Positions 29,069 through 37,797 of a stretch of 64,000 nucleotides of DNA are shown here, piece by piece. The notes beneath the pieces are model-generated. The model did no database searches, was not told where the DNA came from, and saw only the letters and a program-made list of their open reading frames with translations. The DNA is from Glycomyces sp. TRM65418. GTDB taxonomy: Bacteria > Actinomycetota > Actinomycetes > Mycobacteriales > Micromonosporaceae. The stretch spans positions 186,001 through 250,000 of the forward strand of contig NZ_JAJFAX010000004.1 of assembly GCF_019710475.1 (NCBI RefSeq), written 5' to 3'. Each line of letters starts with the position of its first letter. Position 1 is the stretch's first letter. The position numbers were made by a program, and so were the translations under genes.

Positions 29069-31033
29069 GTGTCGCTGCGCTCACGGCTCACCACGGCGTT
29101 CCTCGTCGTCGTGCTCGGGCCGGTCCTGGTGGGAGCCGTGTTCGTCGCTGCCGTCATGTCCCACCTGGCGGACTCCCGCGGGGAGGCGCTGGCGGACTCC
29201 GCGGTGACCATGGTCGACTCCACCCTCGGCACCATCTGCGAGCGCATCCAGGCCTCCGCGGCGGCGGTGGCCCTCAACTACCGTAGCGGCGGCGAGGCGA
29301 ACGCGGCCGAAATGGCGCAACTCGTCGTCGACCGGTCCGTGGTCGACGGCGTCGTCTTCTCCAGCATCGCCGCCGCCGGCCGGGAAGGCGGCACCGACAT
29401 CGGCGTGGAGGCCCCCGAAGGCTCGTGGGTCGACTGCGGCGAGACCGCCGCCTACGCCGGGGCCGACCCGATCGTCGCCCTCGGCGCCCAGGCCGAGGTC
29501 CGGAACACCGACGGCAGCACCGCCGCGTTCAGCGCCTTCCGCGTCGTCGACCAGGAGTTCCTCGGCCGCCTCGCCCGCGTCGCGGACGCCGACATCATCC
29601 TCCAGGACAGCCGCAGCGATCCCCTCGAGGCCGGCGGCGCCGACGCCGGGCGCTGGGACTACTCCGACTCCTTCCTGCCGTTGAGCATCGGCACCGTCGC
29701 CACCGACGTCACCCCCATGTACTGGACCCTCGCCGCGATGGTCACCGCCTCGGCCGTGTGCGCGGTCGGCCTCGCCGCGTGGCTCGCGCGCTCGACCACG
29801 CGCCCGCTCGCCGAGCTCTCGGCCGCCGCCGAACGCGTCTCGGAAGGGGACCTGAACGTCCGCGTGCCCGTCCACGGCCGCGACGAGGTCGCCCAGCTCG
29901 CGCTCACCTTCAACCGCATGACCGCGCAGACCCAGGCGTACGTGCAGGCCCTCACCGCGTCCCGCGACCAGATGCGTGGCCAGCTCGGCCGCCTCGGGCA
30001 GACCCTCACGGCCACCCTCGACCTCGACCGCATCCTCGAGGTCATCCTCGACACCGCCATGGTCACCGCCGGAGCCGAGGCCGGGGTGATCATGCTCGTC
30101 GACGTGGACGACGCCGACCAGCTCCGCGAACGCGCGGGCGAGGGCGACCTCGGCCTCGACCAGCCCGCGAGCATCCGCCTCGGCGAGGGCATCGTCGGCG
30201 CGATCGCCGCCGGCGGCGTCCCGGCGCACGGCCGCATCGTCGACGGCAAGTTCGAGGACCGCGTTCGCGCCGACACCGAACCGGACGCGCGCACCATCGC
30301 GGCCGTGCCGTTCCGGGGCCGCCAGCCCGTCGACATGCTCGGGGGCCGCCCGGAGGCCGACTACGGCGCGCCGCGCACCGACGCCGGGGTCCTCGGCGTC
30401 CTCGTGCTCTACAACCGGGTCGCGGGGGAGGACTTCGAGCCCGGCGACGTGGACACGCTCCGCACCTTCGCCGGGCAGGCCTCGGTCGCGGTCGAGAACG
30501 TGCTGCTCCACCGCCAGGCCGAGCGCCTGAGCCTCACCGACCCGCTCACCGGCCTGTGGAACTACCGGTTCATGCAGACCTCGCTGCGTCGCGAGGCCGA
30601 GCGGTGCCGCCGCTACCAGCGGCCCTCGGCGCTGCTCGCGATCGACCTCGACCGCTTCAAGGACGTCAACGACACCTACGGCCATCCCGTGGGCGACCAG
30701 GTGCTCATCGAGCTCGCCCGCCGCATCACCGCGCAGATCCGCGAAGTCGACCTCGCCTTCCGCCACGGCGGCGAGGAGTTCATGGTGCTGCTGCCCGAGA
30801 CCGACGCGGTCGGGGCCTCCGTGGTCGCCGAGCGCCTCGGCCGCGCCGTCAACGTCCGCGGCTTCAAGGTGAACGACGCCTCGGGCGGGCGCGAGCTCAA
30901 CGTCACCGTCTCCATCGGCGTCGCCGTCCTCGGTGAGCACGCCGACACGGCCACCGGCGTCCTCGCCGCGGCCGACGAGGCCCTCTACGCCGCCAAGGCG
31001 GCGGGCCGCGACACCTGGAGAGTGGCCGTCTGA
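29069..31033 (+). CDS. Membrane diguanylate cyclase (sensor-HAMP-GAF-GGDEF)
   Basis: A 654-residue enzyme that makes cyclic di-GMP from two GTP. Order: TM1 (about 7-30), an extracytoplasmic sensor region (about 31-217), TM2 (about 218-240), HAMP (about 241-295), a GAF domain (about 310-485) and a GGDEF domain (about 490-650). The active site reads GGEEF (about 567) and an RxxD inhibitory site (REVD) lies five residues before RHGGEEF spacing, so product inhibition is expected. No EAL domain. GTG 29069 is preferred because TTGAGGGGG precedes it and it places TM1 at the N-terminus. Confidence 0.93.
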   Translation: MSLRSRLTTAFLVVVLGPVLVGAVFVAAVMSHLADSRGEALADSAVTMVDSTLGTICERIQASAAAVALNYRSGGEANAAEMAQLVVDRSVVDGVVFSSIAAAGREGGTDIGVEAPEGSWVDCGETAAYAGADPIVALGAQAEVRNTDGSTAAFSAFRVVDQEFLGRLARVADADIILQDSRSDPLEAGGADAGRWDYSDSFLPLSIGTVATDVTPMYWTLAAMVTASAVCAVGLAAWLARSTTRPLAELSAAAERVSEGDLNVRVPVHGRDEVAQLALTFNRMTAQTQAYVQALTASRDQMRGQLGRLGQTLTATLDLDRILEVILDTAMVTAGAEAGVIMLVDVDDADQLRERAGEGDLGLDQPASIRLGEGIVGAIAAGGVPAHGRIVDGKFEDRVRADTEPDARTIAAVPFRGRQPVDMLGGRPEADYGAPRTDAGVLGVLVLYNRVAGEDFEPGDVDTLRTFAGQASVAVENVLLHRQAERLSLTDPLTGLWNYRFMQTSLRREAERCRRYQRPSALLAIDLDRFKDVNDTYGHPVGDQVLIELARRITAQIREVDLAFRHGGEEFMVLLPETDAVGASVVAERLGRAVNVRGFKVNDASGGRELNVTVSIGVAVLGEHADTATGVLAAADEALYAAKAAGRDTWRVAV

Positions 31034-31186
31034 GCGCCGCCCGGGCGGGTCCGGCATGCGAGCGCGGTGAGCGGCCTCGCGGGGCTCCGCGTCCGGGACC
31101 GCCGCCCTCCGCGCGCGGACTGAGCGGCATGAACGTTCACGCGCTGTTCGACCGGGTGGCTGACATCTGACGCAGCGTATGCACGC

Positions 31187-31192
31187 TACCCT
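31187..31192 (+). promoter_or_regulatory. -10 element for a leaderless galU mRNA
   Basis: TACCCT, then CGCGGT (6 nt), then ATG 31199. Confidence 0.6.
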
Positions 31193-31198
31193 CGCGGT

Positions 31199-32083
31199 AT
31201 GTCAGATACCGCGCCCCGCGCCACGAAAGCCGTCATTCCCGCGGCTGGCTTCGCCACCCGCTTCCTGCCGGTCACCAAGGCCATCCCGAAGGAACTGCTG
31301 CCGATCGTCGACAAGCCGGTCCTCCAGTACATCGTGGAGGAGGCCGCCGCCGCCGGTCTCGAGGACGTCACCCTCGTGACCGCTCCCGGCAAGGACGCCA
31401 TGGTCGACTACTTCGACGCCCGCGCCGACCTCGACAACGCCCTCAAGGCCAAGGGCAAGGACGAGATGCTCGCGAGGGTCAAGGCCCCCGAGTCCATCGC
31501 CGAGATCACCGCGATCCGCCAAGGCGGCGCCAAGGGCCTCGGCCACGCCGTCGGCCGCGCCGCCTCCCACGTCGGCGACGAGCCGTTCGCGGTCCTCCTC
31601 GGCGACGAGTTCTACGAGCCCGACCTTCTGCCGCGCATGATCGACCTCCAGGCCGAGACCGGCGGGATCGTCCTCGCCCTCCTCGAGGTCCCGCGCGAGG
31701 AGGTCGTGCGCTACGGCGTCGCCGCCGTCGAGACCACCGACGACGAGGACGTCGTCCGCGTCACGGGCCTCGTCGAGAAGCCCGCCGTCGACGACGCGCC
31801 GTCCAACCTCATCCTCATCGGACGCTACGTGCTGCCGGGGACGATCTTCCCGGTCATCGACCAGACGCCCCCGGGCCGCGGCGACGAAATCCAGCTCACC
31901 GACGCCATGGACACCTTGCGAGACAAGGGAACCCCCGTCCACGCGGTCGTCTACCGGGGCCGCCGCTACGACACCGGCGAGCCCGTCGCCTACCTCCAGA
32001 CGCTCGTGGAACTCGCCAGCCGGCGGGACGACTTGCCCGGCTTCAACGCCTGGCTGCGCGAATTCAGTGCGACACTGGATTGA
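31199..32083 (+). CDS. galU: UTP--glucose-1-phosphate uridylyltransferase
   Basis: Makes UDP-glucose for cell-envelope glycans and trehalose/glycolipid synthesis. The 294-residue nucleotidyltransferase has the N-terminal nucleotide motif AAGFATRFLPVTKAIPKEL (about 13-31), the VDKPVLQYIVEEA substrate segment, the catalytic Asp region FAVLLGDEFYEPD (about 131-143) and the VEKP motif (about 195). It leads the galU-moeA-rimJ order known from M. tuberculosis (Rv0993-Rv0995). Confidence 0.95.
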   Translation: MSDTAPRATKAVIPAAGFATRFLPVTKAIPKELLPIVDKPVLQYIVEEAAAAGLEDVTLVTAPGKDAMVDYFDARADLDNALKAKGKDEMLARVKAPESIAEITAIRQGGAKGLGHAVGRAASHVGDEPFAVLLGDEFYEPDLLPRMIDLQAETGGIVLALLEVPREEVVRYGVAAVETTDDEDVVRVTGLVEKPAVDDAPSNLILIGRYVLPGTIFPVIDQTPPGRGDEIQLTDAMDTLRDKGTPVHAVVYRGRRYDTGEPVAYLQTLVELASRRDDLPGFNAWLREFSATLD

Positions 32084-32138
32084 CTGCACCGCCGCACGGC
32101 GGCGACGGCAGAGGAACTGACCGACGGGGGGACGAGGG

Positions 32139-33377
32139 GTGAAGGGGACCGGCGAGGCGACGCCATTGGCCGACTTCCTTGCGAAGGCGCTGGCGCTGGT
32201 CCGACCCCTGCCCCCGGTCGACATCGACATGACGCAGTCGACCGGGTCGGTGCTGGCCGAGAACGCGGTCAGCCCCGGCCCGCTGCCGGCGTTCGATTAC
32301 GCCGCCATCGACGGGTACGCGTGCGCGGCCGACGACGTCGCCGGGGCCAGCCCCGAGCGCGGCATCGGCCTCAAGGTCCTCGGCGACCTCGCGGCGTCCT
32401 CGTGGCGGCCGGTCCGCCTCGTCACCGGCACCTGCTTCTCCGTCGCCGCGGGGGCGCCGCTCCCCGTCGGCGCGGACATCGTGGTGCCGCTGGCGTGGAC
32501 CGACGAGGGCATGGCCACCGTCGAGGTCCGCCAGGTGCCCCGTCGCGGCCACGGCGTGCGCCGCATGGGATCCGAGCGGGCCTCGGGCGAGATCCTCGCC
32601 CACGAGGGCCGCCGCGTCACCCCCAACCTCATCGGGCTCCTCGCCGCCGCGGGCATCGCGGACGTCGTGGTCCGCCCGACCCCGCGCGTGGTCGTCATCG
32701 CCACCGGGGACGAACTCGTCGACACCGGCAGGCCCTCGCAGCCCGGCCAGCTCATCGACGTCAACTCGCACCTGGTGACCGCCGCCGCGTCGGAGGCCGG
32801 CGCCCACGCCTACCGCGTCGGCATCTGCGACGACGAGCCCGACGCGCTCCGCAGCGTGCTCGACGACCAGATCCTCCGCGCCGACCTCGTCATCACCACC
32901 GGCGGCACCGGCACCGGACCCGGCGACATGGTCCGCCGCACCTTCTCCCGCGACGGCGCCGTCGACTTCGCGCCCGTCGCCGTCTACCTCTGCGAGACCA
33001 TGGGCTTCGGCACCATCGGCCCCGAAGAGGTCCCCGTCGTGTGCCTGCCCGGCGACCCCGTCGCGGCCACCATCGCCTTCGAGGTGATCGCCCGACCGCT
33101 CATCCAGCGCCTCGCCGGGGCCGAGCCCGTATTCCGGCCCAGCGTGCGCGCCAACCTGACCGAGCCCGTATCCTCACCGAACGGGCTGAGGGAATTCCGC
33201 CCCGTCCGCGTCGCCGAGAGGCGCGGCGGCGGCTACACCGTCGCCCCGCTCGGATCCACTTCCTACACGCTCTCCGGACTCGCCGAGGCGACCGGCCTGA
33301 TGACCATCGGAGAGAACGCGACCCGGGTGCCCGCGGGTTCGACCGTGGACGTGCTGCTCCTGGACCGGAACCGATGA
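32139..33377 (+). CDS. moeA: Molybdopterin molybdenumtransferase
   Basis: Inserts molybdate into adenylylated molybdopterin to finish molybdenum cofactor. The 412-residue protein has the MoeA N-terminal region (PLADFLAKALALV, and PAFDYAAIDGYAC at about 50), the MoaB/MogA-like domain with ITTGGTGTGPGDMV (about 252-265), and the C-terminal MoeA domain IV (about 335-412). GTG 32139 follows GGGGGGACGAGG. No other molybdenum cofactor gene lies within the window, so the link to galU is positional. Confidence 0.94.
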   Translation: MKGTGEATPLADFLAKALALVRPLPPVDIDMTQSTGSVLAENAVSPGPLPAFDYAAIDGYACAADDVAGASPERGIGLKVLGDLAASSWRPVRLVTGTCFSVAAGAPLPVGADIVVPLAWTDEGMATVEVRQVPRRGHGVRRMGSERASGEILAHEGRRVTPNLIGLLAAAGIADVVVRPTPRVVVIATGDELVDTGRPSQPGQLIDVNSHLVTAAASEAGAHAYRVGICDDEPDALRSVLDDQILRADLVITTGGTGTGPGDMVRRTFSRDGAVDFAPVAVYLCETMGFGTIGPEEVPVVCLPGDPVAATIAFEVIARPLIQRLAGAEPVFRPSVRANLTEPVSSPNGLREFRPVRVAERRGGGYTVAPLGSTSYTLSGLAEATGLMTIGENATRVPAGSTVDVLLLDRNR

Positions 33378-33446
33378 CGCCCGACTCCGACCCGCCGGTG
33401 GACCGCATCCGATGACCGTCCACCACGAACCGCCGCTGGACCTCGA

Positions 33447-34076
33447 ATGACCCTTTCCAACCCCGGATGGCCCGTCCACCTCGCCCACGGCGACGTGAGC
33501 GTCAGGCCCTTCCGCCGCTCCGACGCGAACCGCTGGTCCGAACTGCGCCGCGCCAACGAAGCCTGGCTCGCCCCGTGGGAGCCCGGCACCGGCACCACCT
33601 GGCACGAGGCGCACTCCCCGGCCGCGTTCCGGGCGATGGTCCGCGGCCTCAAGCGCTCCGTCAAGGACGGCACGAGCTGGCCGCTCGCGGTCTGCTGGAA
33701 GGGAGAGCTCGTCGGCGGCCTCACCGTGGGGAACATCGTGCGCCGCGCCTTCGGCTCCGCGTACGCCGGCTACTGGATCGACCGCGGGCACGCGGGGCGG
33801 AACATCACCGCGACCGCGCTCGCGATCGTGATCGACCACGCCCTCACCGTGGGGCGTCTGCACCGCATCGAGGTGAACATCCGGCCCGAGAACGGCCCCT
33901 CGAACCGGGTCGCCGAGAAGCTCGGCCTGCGCCGCGAGGGCCTGCACAAGCGCTACCTGTACATCGACGGCGACTGGCGGGACCACTACGGCTACGCGGT
34001 CACCGCCGAGGAGATCGCCACGGAGCGCATGATCGACCGGATGGCCCGGCTGGCCCGCGCCGAAGCGGACCGCTAG
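33447..34076 (+). CDS. rimJ: GNAT acetyltransferase, RimJ-like
   Basis: A 209-residue acetyl-CoA-dependent N-acetyltransferase. Residues about 15-190 form the GNAT fold with the RimJ/RimL pattern: VRPFRRSDANRW at the start, a GYWIDRGHAGRNITATAL acetyl-CoA loop (about 110-127) and NIRPENGPSNRVAEKLGLRREG (about 148-168). In RimJ/L enzymes the substrate is a ribosomal protein N-terminus; here that is only inferred from similarity and from the galU-moeA-rimJ order. It follows moeA by 69 bp. Confidence 0.88.
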   Translation: MTLSNPGWPVHLAHGDVSVRPFRRSDANRWSELRRANEAWLAPWEPGTGTTWHEAHSPAAFRAMVRGLKRSVKDGTSWPLAVCWKGELVGGLTVGNIVRRAFGSAYAGYWIDRGHAGRNITATALAIVIDHALTVGRLHRIEVNIRPENGPSNRVAEKLGLRREGLHKRYLYIDGDWRDHYGYAVTAEEIATERMIDRMARLARAEADR

Positions 34077-34115
34077 CGCCGCGGCCGCCCGGCCCGTGCC
34101 GACGCCCGAGGCGCT

Positions 34116-34883
34116 TCAGTCCCGCGCGGTCAGCACGATCGGGCCGTCCTCGGTGACGGCGATCGTGTGCTCCATGTGCGCGCCGCGCGAACCGTCCGCG
34201 CTGCGCAGCGTCCACCCGTCCGGGTCGTAGACGATCTCGTCGGTCGTCTGCAGGAACCACGGTTCGATCGCGATCACGAGCCCCGGCTTGAGCTTCAGCC
34301 CCCGGCCCGGGCGGCCGTCGTTGGGGATGTGCGGGTCGCCGTGCATGGTCCGGCCGACCCCGTGCCCGCCGAACTGCGTGTTCACGCCGAGGCCTTCCGC
34401 CCGCGCGACCGTGGCGATCGCGTGGCCGACGTCGCCGACCTTGTTGCCCGCCTGCGCCGCCGCGATCCCGGCCTCCAGGGCCCGCCGCGTGGTGTCGATG
34501 AGCTTCAGGTCCTCCTCGCGCGGGGTGCCGACCACGACGGAGAGGGCCGAGTCCGCGACCCAGCCGTTCACCTCGGCGGCGAAGTCGAAGCTCACCAGGT
34601 CGCCGTCCTTGAGCCGGTAGTCGAACGGCAGGCCGTGCAGGACCGCGTCGTTCACCGACGTGCACAGGACCTTCCCGAACGGGCTCCCGCCGAACGACGG
34701 GTGGTAGTCCACATAGCAGGAGACCGCCCCGGCCTCCTTGATGCGGCGCGCGACCAGGTCGTCGAGTTCCAGGAGGTTCATGCCGACCTCGGCGACCTCC
34801 GACAGCTCGGTGAGGATCCCGGCCACGAAGCGCCCCGCCGGACGCATCGCTTCGATCTCGGCGGGGGAGTAGTACTCGATCAC
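34116..34883 (-). CDS. map: Methionine aminopeptidase, type I
   Basis: Removes the initiator Met from nascent proteins. The 255-residue single-domain enzyme keeps the five metal ligands: Asp in VSFDFAAEVNGWVADSALS (two Asp, about 98 and 109), His in GGHGVGR (about 173), Glu in IAIEPWF (about 206) and Glu in MEHTIAV (about 237); the substrate His is in VNDAVLHGLPF. GTG 34883 follows CGAAGGG. It lacks the SH3/zinc N-terminal extension of other actinobacterial Map proteins. It is divergent from a small XRE regulator and shares its operator region. Confidence 0.94.
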   Translation of the reverse strand: MIEYYSPAEIEAMRPAGRFVAGILTELSEVAEVGMNLLELDDLVARRIKEAGAVSCYVDYHPSFGGSPFGKVLCTSVNDAVLHGLPFDYRLKDGDLVSFDFAAEVNGWVADSALSVVVGTPREEDLKLIDTTRRALEAGIAAAQAGNKVGDVGHAIATVARAEGLGVNTQFGGHGVGRTMHGDPHIPNDGRPGRGLKLKPGLVIAIEPWFLQTTDEIVYDPDGWTLRSADGSRGAHMEHTIAVTEDGPIVLTARD

Positions 34884-34900
34884 GGCAGGCCCTTCGATAG

Positions 34901-34934
34901 TGGACGGTATTTCTATACCGGTACTATAATACCG
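34901..34934. promoter_or_regulatory. Promoter-operator of the XRE regulator gene
   Basis: TGGACG at 34901-34906, an 18-bp spacer and a perfect TATAAT at 34925-34930, six bases before ATG 34937, so the mRNA is leaderless. Overlapping it are the palindrome CGGTAT-TTCT-ATACCG (34905-34920) and a further ATACCG (34929-34934) on the -10. It is the AT-richest spot for kilobases and fits autoregulation, with map on the other side. Confidence 0.7.
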
Positions 34935-34936
34935 AT

Positions 34937-35203
34937 ATGATTCGGCCGCCGCTGAGACCCGAGGAGCACGCGCGTGGCCGCGCGCTCGGCCGCGCCCTGC
35001 GGGCCTTCAGGGGCCCGCGGAGCCTCCACGACGTCGCCGCCGCGGCCGAGATCTCCCCGGAGACGCTGCGCAAGATCGAGAGCGGGCGCATCGCCACACC
35101 GGCGTTCTTCACCATCATCGCGCTCTGCCGCGCGCTGGGGCTCTCGGCCGACGAACTCGCCGCGGCCGTCACCCAAGATACATCCCATGATCCGGCTACT
35201 TGA
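34937..35203 (+). CDS. XRE-family helix-turn-helix regulator
   Basis: An 88-residue DNA-binding protein, essentially one Cro/CI-type domain: SLHDVAAAAEISPETLRKIE is the helix-turn-helix (about 29-50), followed by SGRIATPAFFTIIALCRALG and LSADELAAAV. ATG 34937 begins at the end of a perfect -10 with nested ATACCG half-sites, so it very likely represses itself. No toxin-like partner is adjacent; divergent map and downstream purK are housekeeping genes. Confidence 0.85.
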   Translation: MIRPPLRPEEHARGRALGRALRAFRGPRSLHDVAAAAEISPETLRKIESGRIATPAFFTIIALCRALGLSADELAAAVTQDTSHDPAT

Positions 35204-35284
35204 CCGATCCGTGGCCTGCGAGCTGCGGTAAGGGCGCAGGTCACGAGCGGCGGCGAACCCTCCGAAGGCCGCGGGCCGCCGGGT

Positions 35285-35290
35285 TAGGCT
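35285..35290 (+). promoter_or_regulatory. -10 element for a leaderless purK mRNA
   Basis: TAGGCT, then CAGGCC (6 nt), then GTG 35297. Confidence 0.6.
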
Positions 35291-35296
35291 CAGGCC

Positions 35297-36430
35297 GTGG
35301 ACGCCGCGACGCAACTTCCGACGGTGGGCATGATCGGCGCCGGTCAGCTCGCCCGCATGACCCATCAGGCCGCCATCGCCCTCGGCCAGAGCCTCAAGGT
35401 GCTCGCCGGGGACCCCGCCGAGAGCGCCGCGGTCGTCACCCCGGCGACGACCTTCGGCGACTACCGCAGCGTCGAGGACCTCCGGGGCTTCGCCAAGGGC
35501 TGCACCGTGGTCACCTTCGACCACGAGCACGTCCCGCAGGAGGCCGTCCAGGCCCTCGTCGCCGAAGGCGTCGAGGTCCAGCCCCGGCCCGAGGCCCTGA
35601 TCCACGCCCAGGACAAGCAGGTCATGCGCTCCCGCCTCGCCGGGCTCGGCCTGCCGCAGCCGCGCTGGGCCCCCGTCGACTCCATCTCGGACGTCGAGGC
35701 CTTCGGACTCCCGTGCGTCCTCAAGGCCGCGACCGGCGGCTACGACGGCAAAGGCGTGTGGATGATCGACACGCCCGCCGACGCCCAGGCCGTCCTCGCC
35801 TCCGGCATCCGCCTCATCGCCGAGGAGCGCATGCCCCTCCAGCGGGAGCTCGCCGTCCAGATCGCCCGCTCCCCGCGCGGCGAGACCGCCGTCTACCCCG
35901 TGGTCGAGACCGTCCAGACCGGCGGCGTCTGCACCGAGGTCATCGCCCCGGCCCCGCACCTCGACGACGCGACCGCCGCCGAGGCCGCCCGCATCGCCGT
36001 CGCCGTCGCGACCGAACTCGACGTCTGCGGCATGCTCGCCGTCGAGCTCTTCCAGACCTCCAAGGGCCTCTTCGTGAACGAACTCGCGATGCGGGCCCAC
36101 AACTCCGGCCACTGGACCATCGAGGGCGCCCGCACCAGCCAGTTCGAGCAGCACCTGCGCGCCGTCCTCGACTACCCGCTCGGCTCGACCGAGACCGCCG
36201 CGCCCTACACTGTCATGGCGAACGTCCTCGGTGGACGAGCCGGCGGGCCCCGTCTCGACGAGCGCCTCCAGCACCTCCTCGCCGAGGATCCGGGCGCGCA
36301 CGTCCACCTCTACGGCAAGGCGGTCCGCCCCGGCCGCAAGATCGGGCACGTCACCGTCTGCGGCGACGACCCCGAGACCCTGCGGCGCCGCGCCAAGCGG
36401 GCCGCGAAGTGGCTCCAAGAAGGCGAGTAG
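35297..36430 (+). CDS. purK: N5-carboxyaminoimidazole ribonucleotide synthase
   Basis: ATP-grasp enzyme that carboxylates AIR to N5-CAIR with bicarbonate, a step of de novo purine synthesis. The 377-residue product has an N-terminal [11 protein letters not shown] segment (about 10), the ATP-grasp core with [16 protein letters not shown] (about 142-157) and the conserved end-of-domain [19 protein letters not shown] (about 256-274). It lies 7 bp upstream of purE, its pathway partner. Confidence 0.95.
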   Translation: MDAATQLPTVGMIGAGQLARMTHQAAIALGQSLKVLAGDPAESAAVVTPATTFGDYRSVEDLRGFAKGCTVVTFDHEHVPQEAVQALVAEGVEVQPRPEALIHAQDKQVMRSRLAGLGLPQPRWAPVDSISDVEAFGLPCVLKAATGGYDGKGVWMIDTPADAQAVLASGIRLIAEERMPLQRELAVQIARSPRGETAVYPVVETVQTGGVCTEVIAPAPHLDDATAAEAARIAVAVATELDVCGMLAVELFQTSKGLFVNELAMRAHNSGHWTIEGARTSQFEQHLRAVLDYPLGSTETAAPYTVMANVLGGRAGGPRLDERLQHLLAEDPGAHVHLYGKAVRPGRKIGHVTVCGDDPETLRRRAKRAAKWLQEGE

Positions 36431-36437
36431 GGAACAC

Positions 36438-36950
36438 ATGTCTGAGCAGAAGCCCCGCGTCGGCGTCATCATGGGATCCGACTCCGACTGGCCCGTCATG
36501 GAAGCCGCGACCGTCGCCCTCGCCGAGTTCGACGTGCCCTACGAGGTCCGCGTCGTCTCCGCCCACCGCACCCCGCACGGGATGCTCTCCTACGCGGACT
36601 CGGCCGCCTCCCGCGGCCTCCAGGCCATCATCGCCGGCGCCGGCGGCGCGGCCCACCTGCCGGGGATGGTCGCCTCCGCGACCCCGCTCCCGGTCATCGG
36701 CGTCCCCGTGCCGCTCAAGCACCTCGACGGCATGGACTCGCTGCTCTCGATCGTCCAGATGCCCGCCGGCATCCCGGTCGCCACCGTCTCGGTCGCCGGG
36801 GCCCGCAACGCCGGGCTCCTCGCCGTGCGGATCCTCGGCGCGAGCGACGAGGCCCTCCGCGGCCGGATGCAGAACTACCAGGTCGACCTCGAACGCATGG
36901 TCACCGAGAAGGACGCGAGCCTGCGCTACCGGATCGCGCACCCCGAGTAG
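36438..36950 (+). CDS. purE: N5-carboxyaminoimidazole ribonucleotide mutase
   Basis: Class I PurE, converting N5-CAIR to CAIR. 170 residues. Conserved [13 protein letters not shown] (about 9-21), [11 protein letters not shown] (about 43-53, with the catalytic His) and [16 protein letters not shown] (about 69-84) are intact. ATG 36438 follows GGGAACAC closely after the purK stop. Confidence 0.95.
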   Translation: MSEQKPRVGVIMGSDSDWPVMEAATVALAEFDVPYEVRVVSAHRTPHGMLSYADSAASRGLQAIIAGAGGAAHLPGMVASATPLPVIGVPVPLKHLDGMDSLLSIVQMPAGIPVATVSVAGARNAGLLAVRILGASDEALRGRMQNYQVDLERMVTEKDASLRYRIAHPE

Positions 36951-36992
36951 CCGCTCGGGAAAAAACCGGTGTCCACGGCGCGGCGCGGGACA

Positions 36993-36998
36993 TAGACT
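36993..36998 (+). promoter_or_regulatory. -10 element for a leaderless ridA mRNA
   Basis: TAGACT, then CGCGTC (6 nt), then GTG 37005. Confidence 0.6.
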
Positions 36999-37004
36999 CG
37001 CGTC

Positions 37005-37397
37005 GTGTCGCATCCAAAACTGCACCCCACCGGGGGCTATGAGCACGTCACGATCGTCGAGTCCGGGAGGCTCGCGTTCCTCGCCGGGCAGTGCCCGGTC
37101 GATGCCGACCAGCAGGTCGTCGGCGTCGGCGACCTCGACCGTCAGATCGAGCAGGTCGCCGCGAACTGCCTCGCCGCGCTGGCGTCGATCGGCGCGAAGC
37201 CCGAGGACGTGGTCCGCTCGATCGTCTACGTCGTGAGCGACGACAGCGGCACCGTGGGCGGCGCCTGGCACCGCCTGTTCGAGCACCCCGACCTCGGCCC
37301 GGCCTTCAGGGCCGCCAGCACGGTGACCGGCGTGACGGCCCTCGGCTACCCCGGTCAGCTCGTCGAAGTCGACCTCACCGCCCGCCTCCCCGACTAG
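37005..37397 (+). CDS. RidA/YjgF-family protein (reactive imine deaminase)
   Basis: A 130-residue protein of the RidA family, trimeric enzymes that hydrolyse reactive enamines/imines from PLP enzymes. It shows the SGRLAFLAGQCPVDADQQVV strand region, QIEQVAANCLAALASIGAKP (about 47-66), DVVRSIVYV with the family Arg (about 68-76), and the C-terminal STVTGVTALGYPGQLVEVDL. Substrate not predictable; several RidA subgroups are not deaminases. Confidence 0.88.
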   Translation: MSHPKLHPTGGYEHVTIVESGRLAFLAGQCPVDADQQVVGVGDLDRQIEQVAANCLAALASIGAKPEDVVRSIVYVVSDDSGTVGGAWHRLFEHPDLGPAFRAASTVTGVTALGYPGQLVEVDLTARLPD

Positions 37398-37425
37398 CCG
37401 CCCGCAGCGCCGATTCATACCCCGT

Positions 37426-37797
37426 GCCGAGGGCGCCGAGGCCCGGCTCAACGCCGTCCTCGCCCACGGTTCCCGCCGCCCGCGCCTGGACGGCGTCCTC
37501 GACGACCCCGCCTGGCTCCCGGGCTGGCACCGCGCCGTCGCGTTCCTCGACCCCCTCGAACGCCGGCCCGGCCGGATCCGCCAGTGCGCCGACCCGAAAT
37601 GCGTCCTGTGGCACTTCGACGCCACCGGGAACGGCAGCCGCCGCCGGCACTCGATGGCGACCTGCGGCGACCGCGCCAAGGCCGAGCGCTGCCAGCGCCG
37701 CCGCTCCTGGCGCCCGCTCACGCCTCCGAGCAGAGGATCGCGGCGTGGGCCTCGCCGATGCGGGTCGCCACGAGGGTCGCCTCGTTCGCTCCCTTGA
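37426..37797 (+). pseudogene. CGNR zinc-finger protein remnant (no start codon)
   Basis: One frame reads LNAVLAHG, then a C-terminal CGNR-type zinc finger: IRQCADPKCVLWHFD and RRHSMATCGDR (about 37582-37670), where the family reads WCSM-TCGNR. The frame is open leftwards into ridA but offers no ATG, GTG or TTG before the motif, and it runs into the antisense methyltransferase gene before stopping at 37797. CGNR proteins are usually about 180 residues, so this looks like the 3' end of a decayed regulator gene. The 320 bp between ridA and the methyltransferase hold nothing else. Confidence 0.55.
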
